64,000 bases of DNA, from the NCBI GenBank assembly GCA_903632075.3, contig CAHIKZ030005499.1, positions 2,957,501-3,021,500 on the forward strand, in the 5' to 3' direction. Source of the stretch: Acanthosepion pharaonis (lineage: Eukaryota; Mollusca; Cephalopoda; Sepiida; Sepiidae). This document shows positions 1-11,765 of the stretch, piece by piece (position 1 is the stretch's first letter; every line of letters starts with the position of its first letter). The position numbers were made by a program, and so were the translations under genes. A model generated the notes under the pieces. It did no database searches. It saw only the letters and a program-made list of their open reading frames with translations, and was not told where the DNA came from.

Positions 1-308
1 CCCCCTCACCTCACCAATGTTTTCTTTTCCTTCTTTTCTCAGTTTTTCTTTTTCTCTTTCTTCATCTTTTCATTTTCCTCTGCTTTTTTTCAAGTATTAA
101 ATTTGATTTATTTGGGTTCATTTTCAAATCTCTTGGATATAATCTTTTTTCTATCAATTACAAGTAAATAAACATATTGACCAGAATAAGTGTTAATTCA
201 TAGGTTTAAACTGACCACCTTTTTTTTTTTCTAGATGACATTCTGGTAAAAAATAAATTATATCGAGTGAATGACTTGTTTTGTCTAAATATATTTCATA
301 TGTATGTA
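1..308. other. AT-rich sequence without recognised feature
   Basis: Starts with a CT-rich stretch (about 1-95). I see no gene or repeat family in it. Confidence 0.5.
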
Positions 309-1070
309 CAGGATGTGATGGATAAAATAACGTCTAAATTATGTAAAAATGAAAATAACACTGATATCTCATTTTAAAAGATATATTTACCAAAATTACA
401 CAAAAATATCTTGAAGTAAATTATTCACTTAAATTGCCATTGGCTTCAACCACAGCCTCCAGATTCAGTTTATCTTTGGTGCAACAAGGAGTTTTGTTGT
501 TCTCTCTCCGCCCCACACATAATAATCAAGAGGGTTGCAGTCTGGGGAGTTATGTGGCCAGATGTAAGAAGTGATATGGTCGCAGAAATTATCTGAAAGA
601 CATGACTGGGTTCTCCTGCATGGTGTTGCCAGATATAGGGTCTTCTAGCAAGCACCTTCTTGACCCAGGGCAGCACTACATCATCAAGGCACTTGATGTA
701 GGCCTCCTTGAAGCCCTGTGGGAAGATGAGGCCCTGTAGGAAGATGAATGATCACAATAACATCACCATCATTAGTGATTACTCCAAACACCATGATATT
801 GATTGGATATATCATCCAACTCTTTCCGAATCCTCTGCACTGTCCTCATATTGATATCCAAACACTCTGAAATGGTGGCATTAGAGTTTCCAGCACAAAT
901 ACCATTTCCAAATTTCTGGCAGAGTGAATTGTGTCATTTTGCTCTTTTTCTCACAGATGGTGCCCAACTGACCCTACTATACTGTGCAGTTGACAAAATC
1001 AAAAAAACAAACAACACGCATGCACGAAATTAAAAATATAAAATGGTGACGATTTACCCATCATATCCTG
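309..1070 (-). mobile_element. mariner (maT-like, DD37D) relic, copy 1
   Basis: The element is flanked by TA on both sides (307-308, 1071-1072), as expected for Tc1/mariner insertion. The ends match the inverted repeat CAGGGTGNGATGGATAAAT seen in the other copies. The - strand holds transposase remains, including PWVKKV, a RPYIWQ block and shifted-frame versions of the catalytic region. Frameshifts and stops are scattered through it, so it is dead. At 762 bp it is well below the roughly 1.3 kb of an autonomous mariner, so part of the gene has been deleted. Confidence 0.8.
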
Positions 1071-1169
1071 TAAATAAATAAATAGATAAATGTTTGATTA
1101 ACTTTTCTACATATTATCAATCCTTTGTAAATTATTTTAGGCCAAAATTTCTTTCGGGTTGTAGGATGC

Positions 1170-1285
1170 TGCTTACAGTACTTGATGTTCCCAAATGGTC
1201 CCCCATCTAATTACAGACTGGACTCGGCATTGCTTAACATAACTAAATGAAATGTATGATTCGTTATATCAAGTCATTCCACGAG
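1170..1285 (-). pseudogene. 5S rRNA-like sequence, diverged
   Basis: Read on the - strand, this follows the order of 5S rRNA landmarks: the region around GACTCGGC, a GATGGG-like block (here AGATGGGGGACC) and a 3' end resembling GTACTGTAAGC. It carries many substitutions. It is probably a 5S-derived SINE head or a retropseudogene rather than a working 5S gene. A better preserved copy is at 25270-25386. Confidence 0.55.
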
Positions 1286-1344
1286 TGCCACCAGTATCGT
1301 GTAACCCAATACTAAATCCTGCATACTAGTCATCGGTAACTAAA

Positions 1345-1620
1345 CCGGTTCCTCTACCAAATTTATTTCTGCAGTCAGTAGGATTAAAATAAAATATGTC
1401 AAAGAGCAGATGAAATGTCTTGTAGGTTCAGCACAACTGAGTTCCCTAACTACGTATATAACCAGCAGGGTGATAATCTGTAGGTGGAGGGATTCCTAGA
1501 CTAATATCAACGGCCAGGGAGGAGGTCTCTCCTGATGAAATCAACAGTCACTAGTTCTTTGGAGGACATAGCCTGTCGTTTCACATACAGAGAAATAAGT
1601 TTCGTCAAGGAGTAGATGCC
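1345..1620. other. unassigned sequence
   Basis: Moderately complex, non-simple sequence between the 5S-like unit and the next repeat. An open - strand frame from 1746 to 1507 is not recognisable as a protein. Confidence 0.3.
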
Positions 1621-1771
1621 TATCATCCAGTTCATGCTCCTCCCTGATTTTTTGAACATGAGTAGATGTTTACCCCTTGTTTCCTGTTCAGGATTAGGTG
1701 TTAGGTTCCTTCTAAAATCTACTTCAACTCTATGCAAAAGCGTCATCGCCTGAATTCTGAAATGTTATTCA
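1621..1771. repeat. interspersed repeat Y, copy 1
   Basis: Shares a block containing CCTTGTTTCCTGTTCAGGAT followed by GGTTCCTTCTAAA and CTACTTCAA with copies at 8527-8690 and 8743-8850. The family is unknown to me. Confidence 0.6.
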
Positions 1772-2293
1772 CTAATTAAATTTGACCTCTTCAAGTCTAG
1801 AATTAGCATTTATCTTTCCTGCATAGCCCAGAGAACTTCATTTCTTACCCTTTCTTACGCTACACAGTAACCCTCTACCTTGAGTGGCCCTTGGGCCTTG
1901 TATTGTGTGAAGATTAGTAAAAAGAAAAATGTCTACTTGCTGGATCAGAAACCATTATTTTATTCCTTAGGCTGACAACCTCGTTCTATGCTTAGCTGTG
2001 TTTTTTTTTCCTTTTTGGTTTATTGTTTTAACAAAATGGTCAATCTTCTGGGATTACGGCACTGCTGAAAGAAACTCTGAAATTAATAGCGAAAATCGTC
2101 TGGGGCTTTCAGATTCAAACATGATCTCCAATTCCAGACCATAATCCTGTTCTAGCAATCGTTTGTTTGTTGAACGGCATATCAACTCCTTATGGGTCAT
2201 TTAATATCGAAATTGAATTTTTTTGAGAGCATTAGTTTTCTTTACAAAAATTTAATTTTCTTTATAAAAATGTATTGCTGGTAATTTTTTCTC
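1772..2293. other. unassigned sequence
   Basis: No feature recognised. The composition is less AT-rich than average around 1850-1910. Confidence 0.3.
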
Positions 2294-2529
2294 AGATTGA
2301 CACCTAAACACTCTGAAATGTTTGCATGGAGCTTCCAGCATGAATTCCAAGTACTACAGCATGCTGTTTCCAAATTTCTCATGGAGTGAATTGTGTCATG
2401 ATGCTTTTGTCTCACAGATGGTGCCCAACTGATCCTACTATACTGTGCAGTCAACAAAATCAAAAACAAACAACATGCATGTGTGAAATTAAAAATATAA
2501 AATGGTGGCAATTTATTTGTCGCACCCTG
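2294..2529 (-). mobile_element. mariner (maT-like) fragment, copy 2
   Basis: This is the 5' third of the same mariner as copy 1. It matches the block with ACACCTAAACACTCTGAAAT and the terminal CGCACCCTG, followed by TA (2530-2531). The other end is missing. Confidence 0.75.
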
Positions 2530-2531
2530 TA

Positions 2532-4007
2532 TATATGTGTTATATTTAAATGTCATTTTTTTTCTATGTACATCTTTCACTCTCATTTGACATTACTGTT
2601 AGCTATATTACACTAAGGTGTCTTGCTCAGGAATCCTCCTTTGCATTTTTCTTTTACTGCATCTTATGCTGTATGAATAACAAGAATGTCAGAATGAGTA
2701 GTACAATGGGAGATAGGAGTTCATGCCTTTATATAATGTATTACTTTCTATTTGTAATTATGACACTATATATATGAAGACAGAATGTTATATACTAAAC
2801 ATGGAGAAATAATTACTCAAGATTAACAGGGTTGTAAGAGAGTATATCTTTTTTTTTCTTTTTCAAAGATTTAGATCTAGGTTTAAAATGAATAAGTTAA
2901 AAATATTTACATATGCAATATTGCTCACCTACTAAATTTTCCCATGAAAATATGTGAAACAACTGACAAAATTTGCATAATTTTATCTGGCAAACAGTGT
3001 GATTAGCATCATAATGGGTTTTCATGGCTGCTCACTAATGAATGTGCTTACCTACTGTTGGGTTCTATGAGAGCAGTAGCTAGGAATGATTTCTGATATG
3101 ACTGCACACTTCTCCACCAATTATTGTGATGTGCTAATCGTGAGACCTTTGTCAAGACATCTGATGATAAAGCAGTGTGCAAGAAGTGGATTCATGCCTT
3201 TCTTAAATACATTAGAATTGAATTCAGATATGTATATAGCTGATCCAATTTTGATTCAACCCTCCCCTACCTTTTGATTCTTCTCTCCCTCATACTTTTC
3301 ACTTTTCCCAGCTCATATTTTGTATTTTCTCTCTTCCCCACAGAGTCTTCTGGAAATATACATTTGGCACTCTTAATAGGAGTTTGGATATAATCAAACC
3401 ATAATATCTAATTAACTATTTATTGATATTACTAGTTGAAGCATAGAGGCTTAAATCAAACTTTGTTTCCACAGAATTATATCCCTTGAAAACCATCAGA
3501 TGAAGTTTGTTCTCCATATAATTGGTATTTGTAATCTTTTAAACTATTGTATTCCTACTTTAACCAGTTTAGACTAAACCTAATATAGTCTCTTCTCTTT
3601 CCCTTTTCTCTTTAGATTTTAATTTAGCCTTTGAACTCCACTGTTAAGGTAGTGGGCGGATAGTCAGTTTTATGCATCCCTAATGAAATGAATATATGCA
3701 ACTTCAATAGCAATTGGTACATGGTTCATCAGTTCTGTTTTCCTGACTGAATAAACATATCTCACTTCCCCAGAGATATGAAGTAAATTTTAAAAAATTC
3801 TTTTTGGGTGCCTTAGACTATACTAAAATTAATTTTAGAAATCAAAGAAAGCTTTCCTATTCTTTAGCTCAGTTAAGACATACAATCTAAGACATATCTT
3901 TAATGTCATGGCTATTATTTACAACCTGCAAAATCTATAGAAATTCTATCTTTGCAATTTCAAAATAGTATACAAAATATTTTAATATTACAGGAAAAGC
4001 TACAAGT
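2532..4007. other. AT-rich sequence without recognised gene
   Basis: No exon-like signal, structured RNA or repeat family was identified by eye. Short open frames here look like chance. Confidence 0.4.
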
Positions 4008-4640
4008 TTACAATGCCACCATTCTCTCTGTGGTGCTAATACATGATTTTTCAGCAAGACACATGCTTCTTGTGACCATGTGTACCACATCCTCAGGACC
4101 ATCTAGGAGGTGCACTGGTCTGATCTTGTAGCTAGTGAAGAGCTCATTTGGGAGACCAGCCAGCTGAACATCCTCTACACCATTGCTCAATGCTGTGTTC
4201 ACTGATTCAGTCACATCCTGCAATGAATCAGTTTCAACCACCATCTGCAAACTGACACATTTCTGATTGGCAAATTCTGAATGCTTTTCATTGATTGCTG
4301 CCTTTTAATTGGTCTGATTGGAAATAGTACTTGTCTAAAGTCGACGTCTGATTTTGCAGTGGGAGCTTGTAATAAACAATGCTCTTCCAATCCTGCCAGA
4401 TAGATAGCATCACCATCCTTTTGGATGAAAAGCAGCACTTGAAGTGGTTAACAGTAGCTCATTTCATTTTCCAAATTGCTGCACATTATTGTAAACAATC
4501 CATTTTTCATCACCTGGGATTGTACTTTTCCAAAATGGGTTGTTTTTGTTGCGTTTGAGCAGGTTGCAGGTGGAAATGTGGTCCATTAAATTTTAATTTT
4601 GAAGTGTGAAACACCCAAGCATCATAATTCACATATCTGA
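4008..4640 (-). pseudogene. mariner (SETMAR/Hsmar1-type) transposase relic joined to an unidentified open frame
   Basis: On the - strand, 4640-4260 reads in shifted frames as a mariner transposase piece: GDEKWIVYNN, then a block resembling the region before the second catalytic Asp, then LKAAINEKHSEFANQK. This is a different mariner lineage from the DD37D copies in this window. After about 4255 the similarity stops and an 80-codon open frame follows (start 4250, stop 4008). It includes the block LQDVTESVNTALSNGVEDVQ and does not look like the catalytic C-terminus of mariner. An ATTAAA-like signal lies just past the stop. It may be a retroposed host exon next to or inside the mariner, or a chance frame. 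I do not recognise the protein. Confidence 0.5.
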
Positions 4641-5130
4641 GTGTTTTCAAATGCCTTACAGCATACATGATATATGTGGAGTATGACCCAGATTATTTTT
4701 AATCAGTTCTTCAATTTGGCCATCATCAATGACTGAATACCTGCAGGTATGTTCTGTCTTCCAAATAAAAATTTCTACTTCTGAACTTAGCAAAACACAT
4801 ATGAATAGTACTCTCATCTATGACCCCATCTCCATAAATGACACAGTTTTTTGAAAAGCTTTTTTTTTTCTTTCCAGGAATGAAAAAGCATTAAATAAAG
4901 ACAATTCATTTCATTTTCCTCCATTTTTATTTATAATGTAAAATCATTTAAAATTCACAATCCACATATGAGAATATCACATTGAAATGTCACCTTTCAG
5001 AATATGTATATATGCCATCAATGTCTGTCATGTATGAAATAAAATTATGTGTTCAAAAAAAACTACCTATTAAAAAATGCTAAAAACTTTTTGTTTCAAC
5101 CCAATATAAAAAGAATGCTGGTATAGCATA
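4641..5130. other. AT-rich sequence without recognised feature
   Basis: Nothing identified apart from possible upstream parts of the mariner relic. Confidence 0.4.
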
Positions 5131-5969
5131 CAGGGTGAGATAGGTAAATTGTCGCCATTTTATATTTTTAATTTCATGCATGTGTGTGGATTGTTTTTGA
5201 TTTTGTTGACTGCATCACCCTGTGAGAAAAACAGCACCATGATGCAATTCACTCTGCCAGAAATTTGGAAACAGCATGCTGTACTGCTTGGCATTCATGC
5301 TGGAAGCTTCAATACAAACATTTCATAGTGTCTGGGTGCAGAGGATTCAGAAAGTGCTAGATGAGATTAATGGTGATTACGAAGGTATGGCAGCTTGGAA
5401 AACCCACTCTGATCATTCTGATAAGTAAAGAACTACTGAATTTGTTGGTGAGAGCCTCAGGCTCAACACTACATCAACTTCCTTGAAGAGGTAGTGCTGC
5501 CCTGGGTCAAGAAGGTGGCTGCTGGAAGACCCTATGTCTGACAACAGAACTCTGCACCATCCCATACAAGCTGAAGAACCCAGTCATGGCTGTCAGACAA
5601 TTTCTGCAACCACACCACCCCTTACATCTGGCCACCTAACTCCCCAAATTGCAACCCCTTTGATTATTATGTGTGGGATGCAGTTGAGCAAGAGGCCAAC
5701 AAAACTCTTTGTGGCACCAAAGATGAACTGACAGCAAGAATTATGGCAGCATTTACCAACTTAAACAAGGAGACCATCCAGAAGAAATGCAGGAGATTCT
5801 GAAGTTGTCTGGAGGCCATGGCTGAAGCCAATGGCAATTTTATTGAATAAATTTACTCTTCAGTATTTTGAGATATTTTTGTGTAATTTTGGTAAATATA
5901 TCTGTTAAAATTAGATAATTATTTTTCATTTTTGCTTAATTTAGACGACAATTTATCCATCGCACCCAA
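5131..5969 (+). mobile_element. mariner (maT-like, DD37D) relic, copy 3
   Basis: Bounded by TA on both sides (5129-5130, 5970-5971), with ends CAGGGTGAGATAGG and, inverted, the matching right end. The + strand encodes the C-terminal half of a transposase: AGRPYV, a QQ(D to N)SAPSHTS block, FCNHTTPYIWPPNSPNCNP, then FDYYVW. Between the QQN position and the D of FDYY there are 37 positions, which fits the DD37D spacing of the maT clade. The second catalytic Asp is Asn here and stops are present, so it is inactive. The end of the frame (NLNKETIQKKCRRF) is well preserved. Confidence 0.85.
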
Positions 5970-5971
5970 TA

Positions 5972-6584
5972 CATACCTATAGTATAGTATACTCCTCTGC
6001 CTTTATTTTTGTTAATCTTTTCACCAAGTTGAGTAAAATTAAAAGGAAGTTTGTTGTTGTTTTATTTTTTTTACCTTTCATTTGTAATTATATGCCAACA
6101 AATCTTTAATGATGCGACATTGTTTCCTCAGAAAACTCTACAGCAACATGATGTAACCATTATGGACAGACCAACAAATTCTTTCTTATTGAATATCATT
6201 GAGCTTATTATATTGGGTATGATGGATGAACATTCAGTAAATGCCAGTTTCTTCTTCAAACTCTCCAGGAACTCCATCAAGTCATTGTAGTTAGACTTGA
6301 TTCCATTGGCCAATTTATAAAATTTTATAAAAGTTTTTGTTGTTAGTGCCAAGCAGTTGTCACAAATAGATATGGTCATATTCATTATTAATTGGTCTGT
6401 GTTCTTATTTATATGTTTTGTTAATAATTGTCTAATTAAAGTTGCCATTAGACAGTGTTTTTTATCTAGTTTTATTTTATCAGATTGTGTCTTTCTCTTT
6501 GCAATCTGAGAATAGATAAAATATTAGATACAGCATCAATTTACCCATTATCACAGAACAGTATCTGGTATTCTCCTTCTATGT
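5972..6584. other. AT-rich sequence without recognised feature
   Basis: Overlapping short frames on both strands (6051-6448) have no recognisable domain. Confidence 0.4.
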
Positions 6585-6960
6585 GCCTTGTCCCTTCCGG
6601 ACATTGGCAGTCATGGCTCTTTGCAATTTCCTATCCTTTGTAGCGCTTAATAATTTTTTTATCCCTCCTAATCCTTATGCCACCATCCATTTACTCTAGT
6701 TCATTAGGTAGGTTATGTGTTGTTTTCCTCTGTCCCTTTTACCTTTAATCTGTCCTGTGGGAATCAAATTTTCCAAGCCCTCTTTCCACATTATATTCCT
6801 AAGAATGTTCAACTCTCTCTGGTTCTAAGTATGTGTCCCTTTCACAAGTTTGGTCTATGGTATTCTTCTGTGTAACTGCATTTCTGTTGCTTCAAGTTTC
6901 GTCTTCTGTGAGGAGATTGTCCAGTATTCATTGTCACATAAGAGGGCTGATATTGCATAA
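6585..6960 (-). mobile_element. non-LTR retrotransposon fragment, C-terminal end of ORF
   Basis: The - strand carries, with frame breaks, the C-terminal tail of a LINE reverse-transcriptase protein. It matches the fragment at 31040-31430, including a WMDG/D stretch, KDRKL and a final R-A-M-x-A-N-V. It is a decayed 5'-truncated copy. Confidence 0.5.
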
Positions 6961-7320
6961 GTTACTACTAGTAATTTAGGGAATGTTTAATAACATGAAA
7001 GTCTTCAAGTGATGTTGAGATATCACTTAAGGACTTTCAACAGCAGCAACAATTAAAATAGATAGTATATATAGCACTACTTCAAACAAAAGTTTAAGAA
7101 GAAAGCCCCATCTGTTATTTGATACAGTTCTTTGTGATTCTGTAGAACCAGTCAATGATGCTCAAAGTTAAAACTGCCAAATATTCTACTGAGATGCCTT
7201 TTCATAACCAACAAGAATACAAATGGTTTGTTATATTTTTTTTTCAATTGCTTGTAGATGCTCTATTATTTAATAGCTACTCAAAAACAGATTCTATGCT
7301 TTATGGAACCCACACAAATA

Positions 7321-7387
<67 letters not shown>

Positions 7388-8526
7388 CCCTACTCTCATT
7401 CTCCAAAATTTACTATTTACTCTTGTTGCATTTTTTCCTTATTTCTTGGGAAGGATATTCTTGAGTTAGAAATAGAAATATTATTTATAAACATTTGGAA
7501 TTTGACTAAGCAGCTTTTACTAACATCAGTTGAAACTTATAAATCCTTTTCCTTTGTAAGGAAATATTTGGCATTTATTGACTGGGCAACCAAAGTTAAA
7601 ACTTATAAAATCTTTTCCTTAAAATAATCTTCTTTTATAAAAACCTGTAGATTGGATGAAAAATTGTCAGGATGTACAGGTATGCCTGATTACTTTTACC
7701 CTAAATAAATGAAAGGTTTAAAGTTTAACTGAAGATAATGGCTTCCAATATGATCAAGTACTCTCAGGTAAAAAAGCATTCTAATCATTGTTTTTATTGT
7801 AGTACTCTTGTAAATGACAAATTTTGTAGAAAAAATTCAAAAGTAAGAAAATTTCTTATTAATATCAAAACCTCTATTTCAGCAAGAATCTAGTCATGAA
7901 ATTTACAGGGTTTTGCGTTTACAATCAGGTTATATATCCCAGTGAGAAAATAACCACAATATAGCTAAATTCTTAGCCTCTGTATTTCATTAAAATTGAA
8001 ACTGTTTTTTTTTTTTTTTAATTTTAACAACTGAGTTTTATGAATATCTTTAATGATAAATGAACTAAATATCATCTATTACCTTGGAAGTTGTGAGTTC
8101 CATACCTTGGTCAGGTAGTAAAGTTCTATAACAGAAAGATTGGCTTCATAAGAAAGAATTTAATTCCCCAAGAACATCAAGTGTGACAAATATGAGAACA
8201 TAGCAATGTGTGTCAAATAAATTTCTGTTTTCATTTTCTTGAAGGATACTGAATGTGACAAGATAACAAGGAAGGCTGCAGAATAGAGTGGCCAAAATAC
8301 TGTGATAAAAACAAAAAAGATTAGGAAATTGTTCCAAAAGAAACAATTCATTTTTTTAAATTGCATAAAATTTGAAACTTATAAATAACTTGTTAATTTC
8401 CCAATATCTAGATGTTACATAACTTCAAATATCATCTGTTAGAATTATTTTATATTTTTTCTGAAGTCCTTTGTAAATAATGTTATAATTATCAAAATAT
8501 TATTGTAGTAAAGATGATTAATTTAT
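6961..8526. other. AT-rich sequence with a (CA)n tract
   Basis: Contains a long (CA)n at 7311-7379. A block at about 8060-8135 has a weak tRNA B-box-like GAGTTCC. No gene was identified. Confidence 0.4.
7311..7379. repeat. (CA)n microsatellite
   Basis: Nearly pure CA dinucleotides. The open frame across it, containing Thr-His repeats, is an artefact of the repeat. Confidence 0.95.
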
Positions 8527-8690
8527 CACATTCCTCCCTGTTTTTTTTTGTTGTTGTTGTTTTTTAGGGGGTAGAGGTTTATCCCTTGTTTCCTGTTTAG
8601 GATTGGGTTTCTGGTTCCTTTTCAAGTTTACTTCAACATGATATTTATAAAACCTCTGCCTAAACTCTGAATTTTTATTTGCTACTTACT
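8527..8690. repeat. interspersed repeat Y, copy 2
   Basis: Matches copy 1 through TTTATCCCTTGTTTCCTG, TAGGATTGGGTTTCTGGTTC and the CTACTTCAA-like end. Confidence 0.65.
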
Positions 8691-8742
8691 TTTTATTTTT
8701 TCTTCAATAGTAGTAGATAGTTTCATCTATTGTCTGGTTCAC

Positions 8743-8850
8743 ACACATCCCTGTTCTTTTGAACAGGAGTACAGGTTTATCCTTTGTTTCCTGATTGGGT
8801 TTCTAGTTCCTTCTAAAGTCTACTCATCCTCTTTCACTCCCAGTAGCCTC
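8743..8850. repeat. interspersed repeat Y, copy 3
   Basis: Direct neighbour of copy 2 and in the same orientation. Includes a short palindrome around TTCTTTTGAACAGGAG, then TTTATCCTTTGTTTCCTG and the TTCCTTCTAAAGTCTACT block. Confidence 0.65.
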
Positions 8851-9316
8851 TTGCATCTTGATAGCATTATCACCTTGCTTGAGGTAAATTGATTAAAGTG
8901 TGTGTGTATAAAAATTCTTCATATCCACATTGTACTAGATCAAGACAATTATCACAATTAAGTCAAATTAGTTTATGGCAGAAGTTTATTATATTTAATA
9001 TGTCTATCTTGTAAAATACTTTGAAGTTTTTTTGGGTTTTTTTTTTATTCACAGTCGGATATTGGTATGAAAATCAACATTAAGTACTTTGCTTTCCATA
9101 GGAAATTACTGTTCATTGATCACTGGTTGCAAACTGCTTTTTCATTTCAGATCTCTTATCAGATTTCTATCAAACACACTGCTGCTACTATCAAGCCATC
9201 TGTGTGTCTTAATGTTTCCAGAGATTCTTTTGTATTGAATCTAAAACCATATCTGAGAATGCATGTGTCTCTATATTTGTCTATCTCTGTATATTCATGT
9301 ACTAGCAGGTGGTGCA

Positions 9317-9366
<50 letters not shown>

Positions 9367-10569
9367 TGCACCTGCCTGTGTGTGTATATATATATGTATA
9401 TATAAAAATGTATTTTTGTATCTGTAAATATATATTCATATTACTGTACATTTGCACATATGTATGTATACAGAATAGATATTAAGCCAATTAAACCAAT
9501 TTTCATTCATAGTCACATTTGTAAATTAGTGAGAAGTGAACTGATTGATGAAAGTGATATAAGCACACAACCTACAAATGGTGGGAAAAAAATGGAAATT
9601 ATTCCAAGAAAGTAAAACTTACACCAATAAACAAGCAAAATTAAATACATTTTCTTTGGTCCAAAGTTTCTTACTAGAGAAGACATAAAAACTAAATTTT
9701 CTTTTTATTGCTCTAATTGTCAAAATATCATTTGTCTGTTTTGAATTACTTTACATTTTATGTCTGCAAGTTTTTTCTATATTGATATTTGTTTGTATAT
9801 TTATAAGTTTTTGTTTATATTTCTTTGTAGAAAAGAACATATCTATTTGCTTTGCACAATTTCATATCCTCACCAGACAAATTATAATGCTTGCCCATTC
9901 TTAATAGGCCCCATAAAATTAGGAAACCAGTTACAATTTAATGCAGACTTAAAACAGGATTAATAAAAATCCTCTAATCGCAGTTGAATGGTTTGCATGC
10001 CAGACCTATGTTCTAGTCATTGATATTTGTACAATGAATATAGTCTTCTGCTTAAGTGGATAAAAAAATGTTTTTATATAAAGGTATAACATAAAATATA
10101 TGTTTATCTTCTTGAAATCTAATAGCAATTTTTTAAAGATTTTTTTTTTTTTTTTAATTAACAGCTGTATAATAAATTGCTGTTCATTCCTATCTCTCAA
10201 TCATAAATGCCACTTTTTGATTGATTCTTTGCCAGATTTTGTGCACATTCACTGAAATCAGGGCTGTTGTGTACCACCCCTGAAACCCAAACCTGGATAG
10301 GGGAATCCAAGCCAGATTGGGGCCCCCATACAGTGCGTTGTGACCATGTCTTATCAACATTTGCTTTTTTCTACTTACATTTATATACATTACAAATTAA
10401 ACTAAGCACTGTTCAGTTATGTGCCATGCGTGATACATGCATAGGCGATCATGTATCTTTCGATACCTGACTGATTATGCAAATTTTTTCCTGCAGAAGT
10501 TTGCCATTTCTTTCTGCAGTAGACCAGTTGCCATCTAAGACTATAGAACCCGGTCTGTCCTGCTATTTA
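8851..10569. other. AT-rich sequence with a (TA)n tract
   Basis: (TA)n and (CA)n at 9320-9366. A less AT-rich patch at about 10255-10345 (ACCCCTGAAACCC and GGGGCCCCC segments) is unassigned. Confidence 0.4.
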
Positions 10570-10720
10570 CCCATAACTGGAGTAGGGGAGAAGAAGAGGA
10601 GTCATACCTTTCCCTAGGGTATTAGCATATAAGTGAATGTAATGGATTCAACTGGAATTCGAACTCGGCTCTCTGATTCCTCAATCTGAGCCACTATCCA
10701 TTACTACACTGTGCCGCCTC
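10570..10720 (-). repeat. tRNA-derived SINE, copy 1
   Basis: On the - strand it starts GAGGCGGCACAGTG. It has an A-box-like TAGTAATGGATAG and a B-box GAGTTCGAATTCC, then a tail with CATTCACTTATATGCTAATA and CCCTAGGGAAAGGTATGA. The two internal polymerase III promoter boxes and the presence of diverged copies at 25125-25268, 54932-55032 and 63298-63370 identify a tRNA-related SINE. This type is widespread in cephalopods. Confidence 0.8.
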
Positions 10721-10838
10721 TAAGCATAACTGACCTTTTAAAGGATGGAAAGTTTTGGGATTTCAATGTCATTCTTGTTTTTTTAGTTTTTTTTTTTTTT
10801 TTTTGGACAAATTAGATAAGTATTTTTACAATAAAGGG

Positions 10839-10896
<58 letters not shown>

Positions 10897-11259
10897 GTCC
10901 TCATTATAGTTTAGGCTGTCTATATTCTAATAGAAGAAACTTGATATTTTTTCCTTTTTTTTTTTCATTAAGTACAATAAATTAAATCTGGAATACTGCT
11001 TCATTTACAAGAAAAAAATTAAAAAAAGATGCTATTTGTAAAAAGTCAAGAATTAACAAATTAGCTGCTTTGATTTGCTGCTGTTCAAGAATCCTATTGC
11101 ACTTGAAGACTCTTTGAGAAGGAATGCCATTCTGGGTTTCTACAGGATTAAGTGAATTCTTTTAATGTCTTTGAAAATGGTATTGATTCTAATGGACAAG
11201 TGACAGCAGCAGCATATGCATCTTACTCCTTCTTGTGCATCAAGAATGCAACATGTTAA
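10721..11259. other. AT-rich sequence with a (CA)n tract
   Basis: (CA)n at 10842-10889. No gene was identified. Confidence 0.5.
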
Positions 11260-11765
11260 AATTCTCTTGGATTGTTACAACTTCTCCTTACTCAATTTTT
11301 CTTATTTCGACATTTCTGTTCTTGAAGAGCTTAAACTTAATATTTGTTTATAATCAACAGAGAAACAATTCTAAAGAATACTTTCCTTTTCTCTGCTTGT
11401 TCCTTTTCTTTTTCTCTCCTCCATTGTTTCCTCTCACTCAGAAATTCCTTTATTTTACTTAGTCTATTCCTTTCTCTTTGTTTGTTTCTTTTTTTTTTTT
11501 TTTTGCTTTTATAACCTGATTTCTTTTTGTGGCTTTATTTTTCCTGAAATTCTCCATTTTTACTTACTTCTCTACTGTCTTTTTCACTACCTTGCTACTC
11601 TGCTCCCTCTTCCACTATTTGTTTTTCTCTCGTTATTCTTTTCTATCATTTCCCTTTTTCCTCTGATTTCTTTTTTTTCTCTCTTTTAATTCTTCTATTT
11701 TTTTTTTATTTTCTTCTCCCACTTTTTATTCCTTTTTTCCCTTCCTTAGTTTTTTTTTTCTCCTT
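11260..11765. repeat. pyrimidine-rich tract
   Basis: About 500 bp in which the + strand is overwhelmingly T and C, with runs such as TTTCTTTTTCTCTCCTCC. Open frames across it are low-complexity artefacts. Confidence 0.75.

Noticed and set aside
1170..1285. Functional 5S rRNA gene
   Set aside because: Too many substitutions in conserved blocks and no terminator T-run at the expected place.
7311..7379. CRISPR-like or satellite array
   Set aside because: Plain (CA)n microsatellite; no spacer structure anywhere in the window.
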